NCBI GenBank assembly: GCA_958430865.1 | Contig: CAUDNR010000510.1 | Coordinates: forward strand, 1-30,397 | Source: Entrophospora sp. SA101 | Taxonomy: Eukaryota > Glomeromycota > Glomeromycetes > Entrophosporales > Entrophosporaceae | DNA length: 30,397 nt | Direction of reading: 5' to 3' | In this document: positions 1 to 8,690 of the stretch, piece by piece | How the letters are laid out: each line of letters starts with the position of its first letter | Numbering within the stretch: the stretch's first letter is position 1 | Translations under genes and position numbers: made by a program | The notes under the pieces: generated by a model | The model's database searches: none | What the model was told of the DNA's origin: nothing | Seen by the model: only the letters and a program-made list of their open reading frames with translations

Positions 1-74
1 TTTTTGTCATGTCACTTTATTCAATTATTTGTGATGATCTGCAGGTGTCCCTATACTTTTGTCCAGGTAGTGTA
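1..74 (-). mobile_element. Terminus of a Tc1/mariner-type transposon (rest lies left of the window)
   Basis: Read on the minus strand, the end at 74 begins TACACTACCTGGACAAAAGT and runs into TATAGGGACACC, the typical outer inverted repeat of fungal and animal Tc1-like elements, next to a TA dinucleotide (73-76). No transposase is visible because the element continues beyond position 1. Family identity comes from the end sequence only. Confidence 0.65.
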
Positions 75-247
75 TATCGATACAAACAAAAAATAGCACC
101 TCTGGTTAATTATTAACACATCTTTTTAGGAAAACTGCATTTTGTTATCTTGGACTCTGTCAAAAAATAGGTTGTTTTTCCAAGGAAGAAAAAAAACAAT
201 TCACATCAATAAAAAAAACTGTATATTTATATTATGTATATGTATAC
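75..247. other. AT-rich non-coding stretch, probably intron remains of the SDHA relic
   Basis: No coding signal is seen. On the minus strand it begins with the GT of a good 5' splice site (247-246) at the end of the SDHA exon, so it is best read as the start of an old intron cut off by the Tc1-like terminus at 74. Confidence 0.4.
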
Positions 248-680
248 CTTCTCCAAAGTGTAAGCTTTGACCACCAAAAGCTCTTTGATAAATCTTGCCT
301 TCTTCAGTTCTTGAAAAAGGAACACTATAATGTTCAAGTTCAATCACTGTCCTAGGTGCTTCACGGCACATGTAATGTATTGCATCTTGATCACCTAACC
401 AATCACTACCCTTTACCATATCATACATATGCCATCTCCAATCATCCTCAGTCATATTACCTAGAGCAAGCATTAATACCACCCTTTTAATTTTTTTTAA
501 GCTTATTCATTAATAACGTACATATTGTTGAAAGGATTTCTTTTTCTTCTTTTTTTTTTAAATAAAATATATATCAATCAATCAATTAAAAATCACCTGT
601 GCAGTGACTGTATGAGATCTTGCAGGAAATAATTTTATAACACAAAATCTTTGTACAACAGCAAGTGCCAATAATAATGA
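248..680 (-). pseudogene. Broken fragment of succinate dehydrogenase flavoprotein subunit (SDHA/SDH1)
   Basis: Two consecutive SDHA exons lie on the minus strand. The first (about 680-597) encodes KLFPARSHTVTAQ, the FAD-binding region at the covalent-FAD histidine, and ends at a GTGATT donor. The second (483-248) follows an AG acceptor and reads GGIN, then [34 protein letters not shown] and [18 protein letters not shown], ending at a GTATAC donor. Intact SDHA has about 600 residues and is the FAD subunit of mitochondrial complex II; only about 100 are represented here. The second exon carries one extra T at 468/469 (GCTTGCT where GCTGCT is expected), which shifts the frame between GGINA and ALGNM, and conserved residues are changed (MYDM for MYDT, HYSV for HYGV). 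Flanking exons are absent. It is a dead copy; the working gene must be elsewhere. Confidence 0.88.
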
Positions 681-878
681 TATGTTTTACATTTTTGTTT
701 ACTTTTTATTTTTTATTTTTTTAAAAAAAATAAAAAACTGTTGAAATCAGTCACCAAAAAGAGAAAACAAGAAAAAGTCTAAGAAGATATTGCTGGTCAT
801 AAGAATGATGGTGGTGGTTATTGCCATTTGTCATCACTCTAATTTTATAATAAATAAATATTGATATATATCCCATAG

Positions 879-1288
879 GTGGTGCACATTAGAACATAAT
901 GAATATATTAATGAAATGGGTCAGAAACATAAAAATTTATTGAAGAAAAGAATGGAAGAACAGGAAGAGTAAGTATGATCAGTCATGTGGTTGAAATATG
1001 TATCTTCTGATTATAAATGTATTATCTTTTGTGATTTCTTTTAGGAAGGAGAGAATGTTCTACAAGGGAACTCAAAAAAGTGAACCTGTTGATTATATTG
1101 ACAATATGGGTGAAACTAAATTTTCTGATTTGGATCATGTCATGAAGAAAGGTAAGTAATATACCAATATAAATGATGGTATATAGATTAATATTAAAAG
1201 ACATCTGTCATATTTTAACAGGAGGCAGATAAAAGAAAATGGCATGAATATGGTGTAGAAGAATCAAAGCTGTTGTGTACATGTTCAT
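879..1288 (+). pseudogene. Three exon-like pieces of an unidentified gene (copy 1)
   Basis: Exon-like blocks with proper splice sites: 879-968 (after CCCATAG, before GTAAGT), 1045-1151 (after TTTTAG, before GTAAGT) and from 1222 (after AACAG). The first two join in frame and encode a charged peptide including NEMGQKHKNLLKKRMEEQEE and then MFYKGTQKSEPVDY. Joining the third block gives an early stop in this copy. Read in its own best frame, the third block gives ADKRKWHEYGVEESKLL and ends CTCS-stop at 1288. I do not recognise the family. The same exons are present in copy 2 with a one-base difference at the end of the second exon, so the reading frame has drifted in at least one copy. Confidence 0.45.
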
Positions 1289-1459
1289 AATTCAAAGCAT
1301 TGGTAATTTATTTACTGCACTCTATCAGTCATTCATTAGTTATTTTAAAATGTAAAATTTACATGGAAATATTTGTTAGGTGATCAGTTAATGCTTAGTA
1401 AGCTATGTCTTATAAATAAGCATGTATAAAAGTTTCACATATCAAATCTGTAACACTAC

Positions 1460-1613
1460 CAGGGTTGGCAAATTGACTGGTCCATTGAGAACAGATGGAT
1501 TTTGGACTGGTCCATTGCCATTAATAAAATACTAAATATGGTTAAAGTGTTACACTAATGGACCCAATGGACCACCAATAGACCATCTATGGACCGCACA
1601 TTTGCCAACCCTG
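1460..1613. mobile_element. 154-bp hAT-type MITE with 8-bp target duplication (copy 1)
   Basis: The ends are CAGGGTTGGCAAA (1460-1472) and TTTGCCAACCCTG (1601-1613), the classic terminal inverted repeat of hAT-type elements. The perfect 8-bp direct repeat AACACTAC flanks it (1452-1459 and 1614-1621). There is no coding capacity, so it is a non-autonomous element that would have needed a hAT transposase supplied elsewhere. Confidence 0.92.
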
Positions 1614-2039
1614 AACACTACCACTTAAATTCATTGATGTAGTGGATTTTTTGGCATCTTTGAACTTCTTTATATTTTTGTGGTAAGCATTTTTAAATAT
1701 GCTGAATAATATGGTATGAACTTCAAACAGGTGTTATCAATAGATTAAGGCTATCTGAATCAGTTATTGGCATTATTATACCACAAATTCAAGATTGGAT
1801 TTGGCTTCCAAATTCAGTTTCTGCGTGGGAATGTAAAGAGATTCAAAATGAAGTTTGAATTAGAAGTGTATTGATATTTTCAATATGTTAATTGCTGATC
1901 CTTTTTATAATTGGCAGAAAATTAATAAGACAAAATATAAAATTTAAGATAAATTTAAAATCTCAAAAGAACCAATATTAAATTCATTACCTAATGTCAA
2001 AAATTTGCTATATTCCTGTTACTCTTTTAAATAAAAGTG
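1614..2039 (+). pseudogene. Exon-like block downstream of the MITE, acceptor deleted (copy 1)
   Basis: From about 1726 the plus strand encodes TGVINRLRLSESVIG and IIIPQIQDWIWLPNSVSAW, matching the better preserved exon at 12811-12951. Copy 1 has lost 43 bp, including the splice acceptor, at the repeated TTCA (1722-1725), and the end of the frame is altered. The family is not recognised. The rest of the interval is AT-rich with no feature seen. Confidence 0.45.
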
Positions 2040-2600
2040 CTTTAGTAAGTGAATTACATTATGGACCATTCTCTTGTTATTGGTGGCAGTTTTCTGATAA
2101 TGAAGTGTTTCCTATTTGCATTGAATGGGCATGAAATGTGTTGCACTACAGTGTAATTGCCAAGCAGTAATTAAATTAGTTGAAGGAGAAAATCATCTCC
2201 CAGTGTTTCTGATCATAATCATGCTGCAGAGACAAGCTGAGTTAATGTTACAGTGACTATTAATACTTTGAAAGAGAAACCAGTGAATTGCCTGTACAAG
2301 TTATTCTAACTGTATCTACTAATAAATAGTTCTCACATAATTCACACATACCTTTCATCTCATGATGCACTATGCCAATTAATTACTCAAATTTGGAGTT
2401 CTGATCTTCCTACAGAACCCGAATCTTATTATTCCTGAAGATTTAACAAAAACTCTAAATGGATCTGACTTTTTGATTAAGGATTCTGTTATGAATGGAG
2501 ATAGAATATTGCTCTTTACAATCATTGTCAATGTTTGATATCTGGAACAATCCCCTTTCTAGGTTACGATTAACAAATCCTTTAATATCATTAATAATCT
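2040..2600 (+). pseudogene. Decayed FLYWCH/MULE-type transposase N-terminus (copy 1)
   Basis: Blocks in shifting frames match the N-terminal part of FLYWCH-domain MULE transposases. They include HNHAAE (near 2216), the histidine pair of the FLYWCH zinc finger; SSHDALCQLITQIWSSDLPT; then an open block at 2422-2538 with IPEDLTKTLNGSDFLIKDS and GDRILLFT, followed after a stop by YLEQSPF. The catalytic DDE part is missing. Several stops and frameshifts show it is dead. Family assignment rests on my memory of these motifs, not a search. Confidence 0.7.
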
Positions 2601-3715
2601 TCACCTAAACTCATTGACACTTTAATCCATGATATGAAATGAACTTTAAGTGAAATGAACAGTTGATAAAATGAATAGTTGTAAAGTGAACTTTTGATAA
2701 AATGATAGTAATATGTTGGTAAAGTAAATACCCCCCCCCCCAAGAAAAAAAACTGCCAATAAGCTTTTGATCATTGAATCATTTTAAAAAACAGAGGTTC
2801 TGGTTATTAATCATTACTTATTTATAAACAAAAAGCATTCACTATTTGTTTCAACAATAGAAAATGATATTTGTATTATCAAAATTCACCATGAACATGA
2901 ACTTATGATACATCACTAATTGAAGTTTGGAAAAAACTAACTATATTCAAAAATATGATGACCACCAACACTTTGGTTTATAATATTATTTTTCAAGATT
3001 TTGTTAAAAAATATAAAGTTCCAAAATATACACCATATTGAATGGAATAATTTTTCACTTCTACAAAAATCTTTATGACTACAATTTGTAGTTGCCTAAA
3101 ATGGCATAAATTTTTTACTAATTGGTTAGAAAGGAAAGTACAATAATTGAATTGTTTTCTCAGCTTGAAAAACATGTTTTGACAAGCAAGTATTTTTCTT
3201 TCTTTCTCAAGCCACTTCTGAATTGCTTCTAATGTTTTTCTCCTATGATTTGTTTTTTGTTGGCAGAAGTTTTTTATTGTAGAAATAACAATTCATTTTC
3301 TTTCTTCAAGTAAAAAGTGAATTTCAATGGCCATTTCAATAAATGAAAATCGGGATTAAACTCAATCTTTTTGTCAGATAACTTTTTGAAATCCTTTTGA
3401 ATATTTTTTATCACTAATAAGTATGTATGATTATTTTTAAATTGCCATTTTTTTGGTGCTATTTTATTGATTAATTGATCCATTTTTTGATTTACAATTT
3501 AGAGTTGATTTTTGTAAGTTTTATAGTGAAGCAAGAAACCAAGAAAGAGTCCAATAGATGGTCTATAAAAAATTTCACAATAAAAGTAAGCATTTTTAAG
3601 TGTTATTATGGATGAAAACATTTATTGATTATTTGTTTTTTAAACAAAATAAAATTGTATTCAATGATGATTATTTGAAAGTTTGGTTATTTTGATTTTT
3701 ACCAAAAAATAAGTG
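2601..3715. other. Unidentified part of composite unit (copy 1) with a weak minus-strand relic
   Basis: An open minus-strand stretch (3483-3274) starts MDQLINKIAPKKWQFKNNHT and is followed by further open but stop-interrupted pieces down to about 2990 (NLCHFRQLQIVVIKIFVEVK). The same peptides occur in copy 2, where the downstream piece differs by indels. I recognise no family. Conservation between copies may only reflect recent duplication. The rest is non-coding. Confidence 0.3.
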
Positions 3716-3716
3716 A

Positions 3717-3824
3717 ATGGATGCTACAATAGTTCAAAATTTGCATCATATTCACTATGAAGACTTTATTCACAGAGATTTTCATCCAGGAAATATTTTA
3801 ATAGGTGCAAATACCAACAATTGA
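3717..3824 (+). pseudogene. Protein kinase catalytic-loop fragment
   Basis: A 35-codon open stretch contains IVQNLHHIHYEDFIHRDFHP followed by GNILIG. This is the catalytic loop of a protein kinase: HRD with the catalytic aspartate, then the metal-binding asparagine in GNIL. The ATP-binding lobe, the DFG motif and the rest of the domain are absent; the frame closes at TGA (3822-3824). It begins within a few bases of the right limit of composite copy 1, so it may be a host gene piece cut by that event. Tyrosine-kinase-like families with HRDFHPGNIL are strongly expanded in Rhizophagus-type fungi. Confidence 0.75.
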
Positions 3825-3839
3825 CCTGTTAGTTTTAAA

Positions 3840-4396
3840 AGTTAACTCATTTCAACTACCAATTAATTCATCAAGAGAAAGATTTTTAAGGTCATAATAG
3901 TCATAACAACTTCATTTGATTGAATTTCATCCTTCATATCCATTTTCTAAGATTCCTTTTAGAGTCAAATTATCTTCTATCTTACCTTCTTTTGATCACT
4001 TTCAAAATAATTCTTTGCTTTCTTCTGAGTTTAATTTGATGAGGTTGATAAAGATATCTCTTTTAGCCTTATTTCTTACCTGTCAATGAACCCCTGATTG
4101 CTTATAATAAGGATAATATTGATAAGTATTGAGAACTAAATTCCTGCAAGCTGGTTCAGTAGGATATCATTTACAAAAATTAGACCACTTTTCTTGGTTG
4201 CAATAAACTTTCATAATTTCACCAACCACATCTACATCAGATTGTTAGTGTAATGGCTTTCACTTAAAACAGTGGCTATTCATTGTCTAATTTCTTCATC
4301 ATTCAACTGTTTAAATTGTAAGGGTGCTTTTAATTTTACTACTTCTTTTAATAGTTGTTTATTTCTCTCCCAGAGTTCATTTATTGTGTTTACCAT
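3840..4396 (-). pseudogene. Unidentified decayed gene
   Basis: From an ATG at 4396 the minus strand reads MVNTINELWERNKQLLKEVV, then LKAPLQFKQLNDEEIRQ and a stop. In shifted frames it continues with VVGEIMKVYCNQEKWSNFCK, YPTEPACRNLVLNTYQYYPY and NKAKRDIFINLIKLNSEES. The peptides look protein-like (charged and aromatic-rich, little low complexity) but are broken by at least four stops or frameshifts. I do not recognise the family. Confidence 0.4.
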
Positions 4397-4737
4397 ATTT
4401 TTTTTTTTATTTTTTTATTTGCTCTTTTAATATACTTATATCCTTTTTATGATGATATATGAATTATTTTAGTACTTTTTTACTTTAAAGTGGGAAAAGC
4501 TAATAATATTTGTCAAAAGATTAAGCTTATTAAACTTAATGACAGCAAGGGGACAAATTAAAAAGTGTGATAAAGTAATGAAGGTGAATTTATTTTAAAT
4601 ATTTTATTTGTTGCCAATATAGAATGGCTTTGGACAAGTAATATTTTTGTATTCATCTTTCACAAATGTTCTGGTAAAGATATTCTTGTCTTTTGTAATC
4701 CAAAGGTCTGTTAGAATATTCTTCTTGAGCAATAAAC
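4397..4737. other. AT-rich intergenic stretch
   Basis: It contains poly-T runs (around 4398-4420) and no coding signal that I can support. Confidence 0.5.
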
Positions 4738-4836
4738 ACCAAAATTCGACTTATCTCTTGAGCTATGGGTACCAAAATTCGACCTACCTCTTGAGGAATG
4801 TGTACCAAAATTCTGCGCTTTCTTGCATCAATGGTA
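4738..4836. repeat. Three degenerate 33-bp tandem repeats
   Basis: Units begin with ACCAAAATTC at 4738, 4771 and 4804, a strict 33-base period; the third unit is more diverged. The period is a multiple of three and the block is open in one frame on each strand (plus: repeated QNSTYLL; minus: repeated RILVxIAQE), so it could be a scrap of a repeat-containing protein or a plain minisatellite. Confidence 0.7.
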
Positions 4837-5487
4837 CCATATTTTTTTCAGTGGGTTCAATTTTTGGTTAGATTTTGTTATATGTACTTGGATATACTTG
4901 CTTCAAAATAGCTCATGTTATTTGCAAAGTATGTTTATATGCACGGAAATGACCTTCAATCCTCTGCTTTGCTTCGGATTTTAGGCCTTAAAAAAGCATA
5001 TGCTTTGTTTATTTATTTACATGAGTTTCAAGAGGCTCTCGAATTATAATGTAGGACATGACCTCCTACGAAAATGATGATGCATACATAAATTTGTTGT
5101 CACTTGAATGATGAGCCATATGCGTTTAACCCACAAGCCCTAAATGGCATACCAAAAAAGGTCTGAGTCATGACAAACTATGCTTTCTCAAATGATGGTG
5201 TGTACATAAATCTGTTGTTACTCTAATGATGAGGCATTCATAAATCAGTCATCACTCCAATAACACACCCATGCGTTTGTGCCAGAACCCTCATTTTTGC
5301 CCTACTAGAGCAATATTATTAATGCTAAGATTACTAATTAAGAGTGTAATATTTTCCAAGGATGAGAGAAACTGTTATCATTATATATTTAGGTTTTTAC
5401 CAAAAAAAAAATTTTTTTTAATATTTAGCTGCAGGAAATTTTATTTATTTAGAAGAAAATATAAATAATCCTAAATTAAATTAATCA
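4837..5487. other. Intergenic region with an imperfect 46-bp direct repeat
   Basis: 5076-5121 and 5194-5238 share the pattern GATG-TACATAAAT-TGTTGT-ACT-AATGATGAG. An A/T homopolymer run follows near 5400-5420. No gene is supported. Confidence 0.5.
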
Positions 5488-6009
5488 TTAATTTTTTTTT
5501 ACTAACTTATATACTTCACATTCTTCTAACAGAAAAACTTTTTTATTATTATTTCCAAGATTTAAATTATTTTTATAAGAATGATCATTAGAAAAATAAT
5601 AACGACAATAAAGTTCACTATTAATACTGTTGTATAATCGTAAATCTTCAAAGTTTATGGTAGCTTCATGAAAATCTATATTATCTGAAGCAAAAATATT
5701 AGTTTGGCCATAATGATATATTGCATATTCAGGTATTTCAACCCTACTTAATATTGAATTGCCAAATAATTTTTCATTAATTTTAAAAATAAAACTTTTA
5801 TCAGTTTCAATCCAATATCCTTCATCTAAAGATTTTTCTTTTCTATTCCAATAAACTGGGTTATAGCCACCCACTAATTCACCTGTTTCTTTTAGTTTCA
5901 TAAATACTATAGTTTGTTTGATGTTATAACATTTTTGTTCAAAAACTGATTTTGAAGATCCATCTTGAGTGCTTTGAAGAATTAATTCTATTAATATATA
6001 ATTGTTTGA
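5488..6009 (-). pseudogene. Truncated TLDc-domain fragment
   Basis: The minus strand is open from 6009 to the stop at 5488 and encodes a nearly complete TLDc domain: ELILQSTQDGSSKSVFEQKC, then GELVGGYNPVYW, ETDKSFIFKI, YAIYHYG, INFEDLRLY and ECEVYKL. It aligns along its length with the TLDc part of the intact gene at 24396-26038 (ELIFRGTKDGFSRSAFEDKC, GELIGGYNPVGW, ETDKSFIFKI, ECEVYQI). TLDc domains occur in oxidation-resistance and V-ATPase-regulating proteins; in these fungi they are usually fused to BTB. Here the BTB and BACK parts are absent and a stop sits just upstream. The only Met is internal (5901), and using it would remove the first strands of the domain. It is best read as a 5'-truncated pseudogene, although a 137-residue product cannot be excluded. 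Confidence 0.8.
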
Positions 6010-6124
6010 TTACTATAAATTGATTTTGCACGTTGAATCAACAGAGAGAATTGAAAATTGTTTCTTTTTTTATTTATACAATTATGGATATTAATGCCTC
6101 TTATACGCCTAGTTTAGGTTTTCG
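6010..6124. other. Short spacer between TLDc fragment and transporter 3' end
   Basis: AT-rich; on the minus strand it holds the 3' untranslated region of the transporter. No other feature was seen. Confidence 0.4.
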
Positions 6125-7348
6125 CTAAACTGCCGATTCTATTATATCTTTGTCATCAATTTTTTTGTAACCTATATTATTGCTATTAGAAGATGACAAT
6201 GATAAAAGCGTTGTTGATGATAATAATGACGACTTTGAAGGTGAATTATGATCATGATGACTATTAATTATAGTACTGTTGCCATCTGATTTTGGTGAAG
6301 ATAAAAAAGAGGAGGAAGGCGATGATGATGATTTATTTTCTGGTTGACTATACATATAAGTTGCAATCAATACAAAAGTTGAACCAACCAAAAATTTAAA
6401 AGTGACAACAAAATCAAATAAGAAAACAGATGCCAAGAATGATATTATGATAGAAATGGAGGTTGCAAACCCTTTAAGAATATTATCAGCATATTTTACA
6501 ACCATGGCTACTATGATACCGCCCACAGCTTGACAAGTTATGGCACCAACAACAATCATATTGTAACCATGGAAGAAACCTTTTTCCCAAACTCCCTCAC
6601 CATCTTTCCACCAAACTCCTATAATCAATGCTGGAAATAAAGAAAAGAATGATAATTGTACATTGCGTGTCCATATGGATGCTTTTGATCCCTTCAACAC
6701 CATTTCAAAATACACCCCGGCTATACCTGAGATGATACATGCTATAGCAACTGATAACAAACCAAGCATTCTTTCAACCATGATTTGTTTTTCCTCCAAT
6801 AATGGTTCTTCAGCTATTAAATTTTCCACATCATCGTCACCATTATCCTCACTTACAACTGTAGTATTAGTTCTTAATTGTACCAATATGACACCAAATG
6901 TCAGTAACCCTAGAGAAATCCATTTAGAACCACTCAATGATGTTCTCAACATTATCACTGAGCATAAAGCTGTTGTTAATATTTTTAATTGATAAGTTAC
7001 TTGAAAAGTAGCAGCATCCAGTAAACTTACTGCTATGTATTGTAAATTATTTTGGATTGTGTACAAAATGGCCGGTATTGCTAATTTCCATGCATCTTGT
7101 GCAAACACTTCATTGAAAAGCTCTCGTAGGTTGAAACGACCATTTGTCTTTATTTGATTTTGTATAGCCATATAAACAGAAATGATTAGTTTGGATAATT
7201 CCGATAGGAAAACTGCCGTAGATGTGAAATACAATGCATCTTTATCTTGAACAAGCCTAGAATATCTCATCACGATTACCAGCGTACTATTCTGAATGCA
7301 TAACGTTAATAAACTTATATATTTTAATGATAACATTTTTATTTGCAA
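6125..7348 (-). CDS. Nucleotide-sugar transporter, SLC35A type (UDP-galactose/UDP-GlcNAc class)
   Basis: A single uninterrupted 407-codon frame without introns. The family carries cytosolic nucleotide sugars into the Golgi or ER lumen in exchange for the nucleoside monophosphate, feeding protein glycosylation. Support: multiple hydrophobic segments; the family signature QNNLQYIAVSLLDAATFQVT followed by YQLKILTTALCSVIML (about residues 93-130); and VKYADNILKGFATSISIIIS (about 285-305), the conserved KYADNILK motif. Between the two halves lies an acidic loop (SEDNGDDDVENL, about 165-190). The tail after the last membrane segment (about residue 335 on) is a Ser/Asn-rich extension of some 70 residues not usual for the family, whose members have about 320-350 residues. 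ATG codons at 1 and 5 are both possible; the longer start is used here. Exact substrate cannot be told from sequence. The neighbour downstream is a dead TLDc fragment, so there is no functional context. Confidence 0.92.
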   Translation of the reverse strand: MQIKMLSLKYISLLTLCIQNSTLVIVMRYSRLVQDKDALYFTSTAVFLSELSKLIISVYMAIQNQIKTNGRFNLRELFNEVFAQDAWKLAIPAILYTIQNNLQYIAVSLLDAATFQVTYQLKILTTALCSVIMLRTSLSGSKWISLGLLTFGVILVQLRTNTTVVSEDNGDDDVENLIAEEPLLEEKQIMVERMLGLLSVAIACIISGIAGVYFEMVLKGSKASIWTRNVQLSFFSLFPALIIGVWWKDGEGVWEKGFFHGYNMIVVGAITCQAVGGIIVAMVVKYADNILKGFATSISIIISFLASVFLFDFVVTFKFLVGSTFVLIATYMYSQPENKSSSSPSSSFLSSPKSDGNSTIINSHHDHNSPSKSSLLSSTTLLSLSSSNSNNIGYKKIDDKDIIESAV

Positions 7349-7889
7349 ATTATATTGATGATGTATGTATGTATGGAGGATTTTGATGATGAAATGGGAT
7401 ATAATATGATGATGATGTTGAAAGTTTAATAATTTTTATTGATAAGTTTTTGAATTTTCTTTATAAAAAATAAATTAAAAAAGAGTTTTTTATTTTTTTT
7501 TTTTTTTTGACAAATCAAAAAGAATGATCCAAATACAAGTGCATAAAAATTTTTATTATACTATTTTTATGTGATATTTATTTAATTCATTGCCAAATTA
7601 GTGTTTTTTATCAAGCACAAAAAACCTGTTCTTCAAATTGCGTTTGATTAATTCATTTTGTGAATAAATCATTATTCAGATGCATATTTATCCTTTTTAT
7701 TTTTTAGTTTTTTTTGGATTACGTGTAACAAACAATAAAACGCGGAAGTGGCGTTTAGCAAATTTCATTCATCACAATGTCTCTCTTACCCATATTTATT
7801 CTTTTCCTTCCCATAAAGTAAATGTTACAAAGAGCATATCGACGAAAAGGAAAAGAGGGGAAAAAAATATAACCATTTTCACAAAGAAA
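7349..7889. promoter_or_regulatory. Upstream region of the transporter gene
   Basis: AT-rich sequence directly 5' of the transporter start, with ATG/TGT-rich microrepeats (7360-7420) and a long poly-T run (7492-7509). It must contain the promoter, but I see no specific binding site I can defend. Plus-strand open reading is low-complexity and not a convincing gene. Confidence 0.35.
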
Positions 7890-8213
7890 TTTTTGTAATA
7901 ATCTGCATTAATAATTTTTTTTTAATTTTTACTCTTTTGTCTGAGTCATATTTTGGATGAGCTACGTAATCCACGTTTCTTCTGGTTTTTCTAACTAATT
8001 TTTGAGAATTATTATCATCATCTTCATTTGTAATATTTCCAGAATTGTTATCATAAGAATGTTATTAATGTCAATATCATAACATTCTTGTTCCAAGTAA
8101 TTATTTCTATCAGTTTCATTAACTTTACAATATTCACGAAAACAACTATTTTCCGAATTATGTTCACTTTCAAATTCATCTTCAACAAAGATATCTTTTA
8201 CTAATCTCTTGGA
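7890..8213 (-). pseudogene. Possible remnant of an acidic, Asn-rich protein gene
   Basis: The minus strand encodes DIFVEDEFESEHNSENSCFR and EYCKVNETDRNNYLEQECYD. After a one-frame shift near 8060 it continues with NEDDDNNSQKLVRKTRRNVD and then YVAHPKYDSDK. The acidic then basic composition resembles a nuclear low-complexity tail. The shift could be an unrecognised small intron rather than damage. No family recognised. Confidence 0.3.
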
Positions 8214-8357
8214 TCATAATTATTATCAGAAAATTTGTAAATTGATTCATCTTGATTAGTTTTGACTATTAATAAGTTTTAAATTTAAAAGAAAAATTTT
8301 GTTTAAAAAATTTTTTTTTTAGAATTGTTTATAATATCTCCTTTCCTCCATTTTTCT

Positions 8358-8384
8358 CTTTTCGTCACCAAATGTGACGAAATA
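8358..8384. promoter_or_regulatory. Palindrome TTTCGTCAC-N5-GTGACGAAA
   Basis: Nine-base arms at 8360-8368 and 8374-8382 with a 5-base spacer; each arm contains TGACG, the half-site of CREB/ATF-type bZIP regulators. It lies 160-185 bases upstream of the small ORF at 8544, and a further TTTCGTCG is at 8403-8410. A role as operator is inferred from position and symmetry only. Confidence 0.35.
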
Positions 8385-8543
8385 ATTTCCCCCTACAAAA
8401 ACATTTCGTCGGGTATCATTAATTCAGTGAATACAAGTGAGTGATTATCTGTTTCGCTTGATGTCGCTTTGTGTGCATCGCGAGTGTATTTTGGTTGTAG
8501 TAAAAAGACAAGACAAATTATCGATTATAATAACACAAAAGCA

Positions 8544-8690
8544 ATGTTGATCGGATGTTTATTGACTTTTACAGGAATCAATTTTTGCCCAATAATCTTG
8601 TCATATCTTCCGTTCGGTTTGATTCCTCATCCTCCAGGAGCTCAAAGGCTCGTTTACCTCTTGAAAAAAGCGCATAAGATTGGATTATAA
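8544..8690 (+). CDS. Putative 48-residue single-pass membrane protein, unidentified
   Basis: From ATG 8544 to TAA 8690 the frame encodes MLIGCLLTFTGINFCPIILS, then YLPFGLIPHPPGAQRLVYLL and a basic tail KKAHKIGL. A hydrophobic stretch of about 27 residues is followed by a Pro-rich turn and a Lys/Arg/His tail, the layout of a small organelle-membrane subunit. Codon use is richer in C and G than the flanking DNA, which argues for real coding. The frame is open further upstream but without another ATG. A GTGAGT donor (8437) and TTGTAG acceptor (8500) could define a 64-base 5' UTR intron. I do not recognise the family. Confidence 0.4.
   Translation: MLIGCLLTFTGINFCPIILSYLPFGLIPHPPGAQRLVYLLKKAHKIGL

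Larger units (their letters stand above)
518..3725 (+). repeat. Copy 1 of a 3.2-kb composite duplicated unit
   Basis: This stretch is nearly identical, in the same orientation, to 11604-14836. It carries the first exon of the SDHA relic, exons of an unidentified gene, a hAT-type MITE, a FLYWCH/MULE transposase relic and an unidentified minus-strand relic. The two copies differ by scattered substitutions and small indels, for example an 11-C run at 2731-2741 against 5 C in copy 2. Similarity starts at GTACATATTG (518) and fades after AAGTGAAT..GATGCT (3725). No inverted repeats are seen at these limits, so it is either a segmental duplication or an unclassified transposon with its ends lost. 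Confidence 0.9.

Noticed and set aside
6663..6992. Plus-strand open frame of 109 codons
   Set aside because: Antisense shadow of the nucleotide-sugar transporter; no independent signal.
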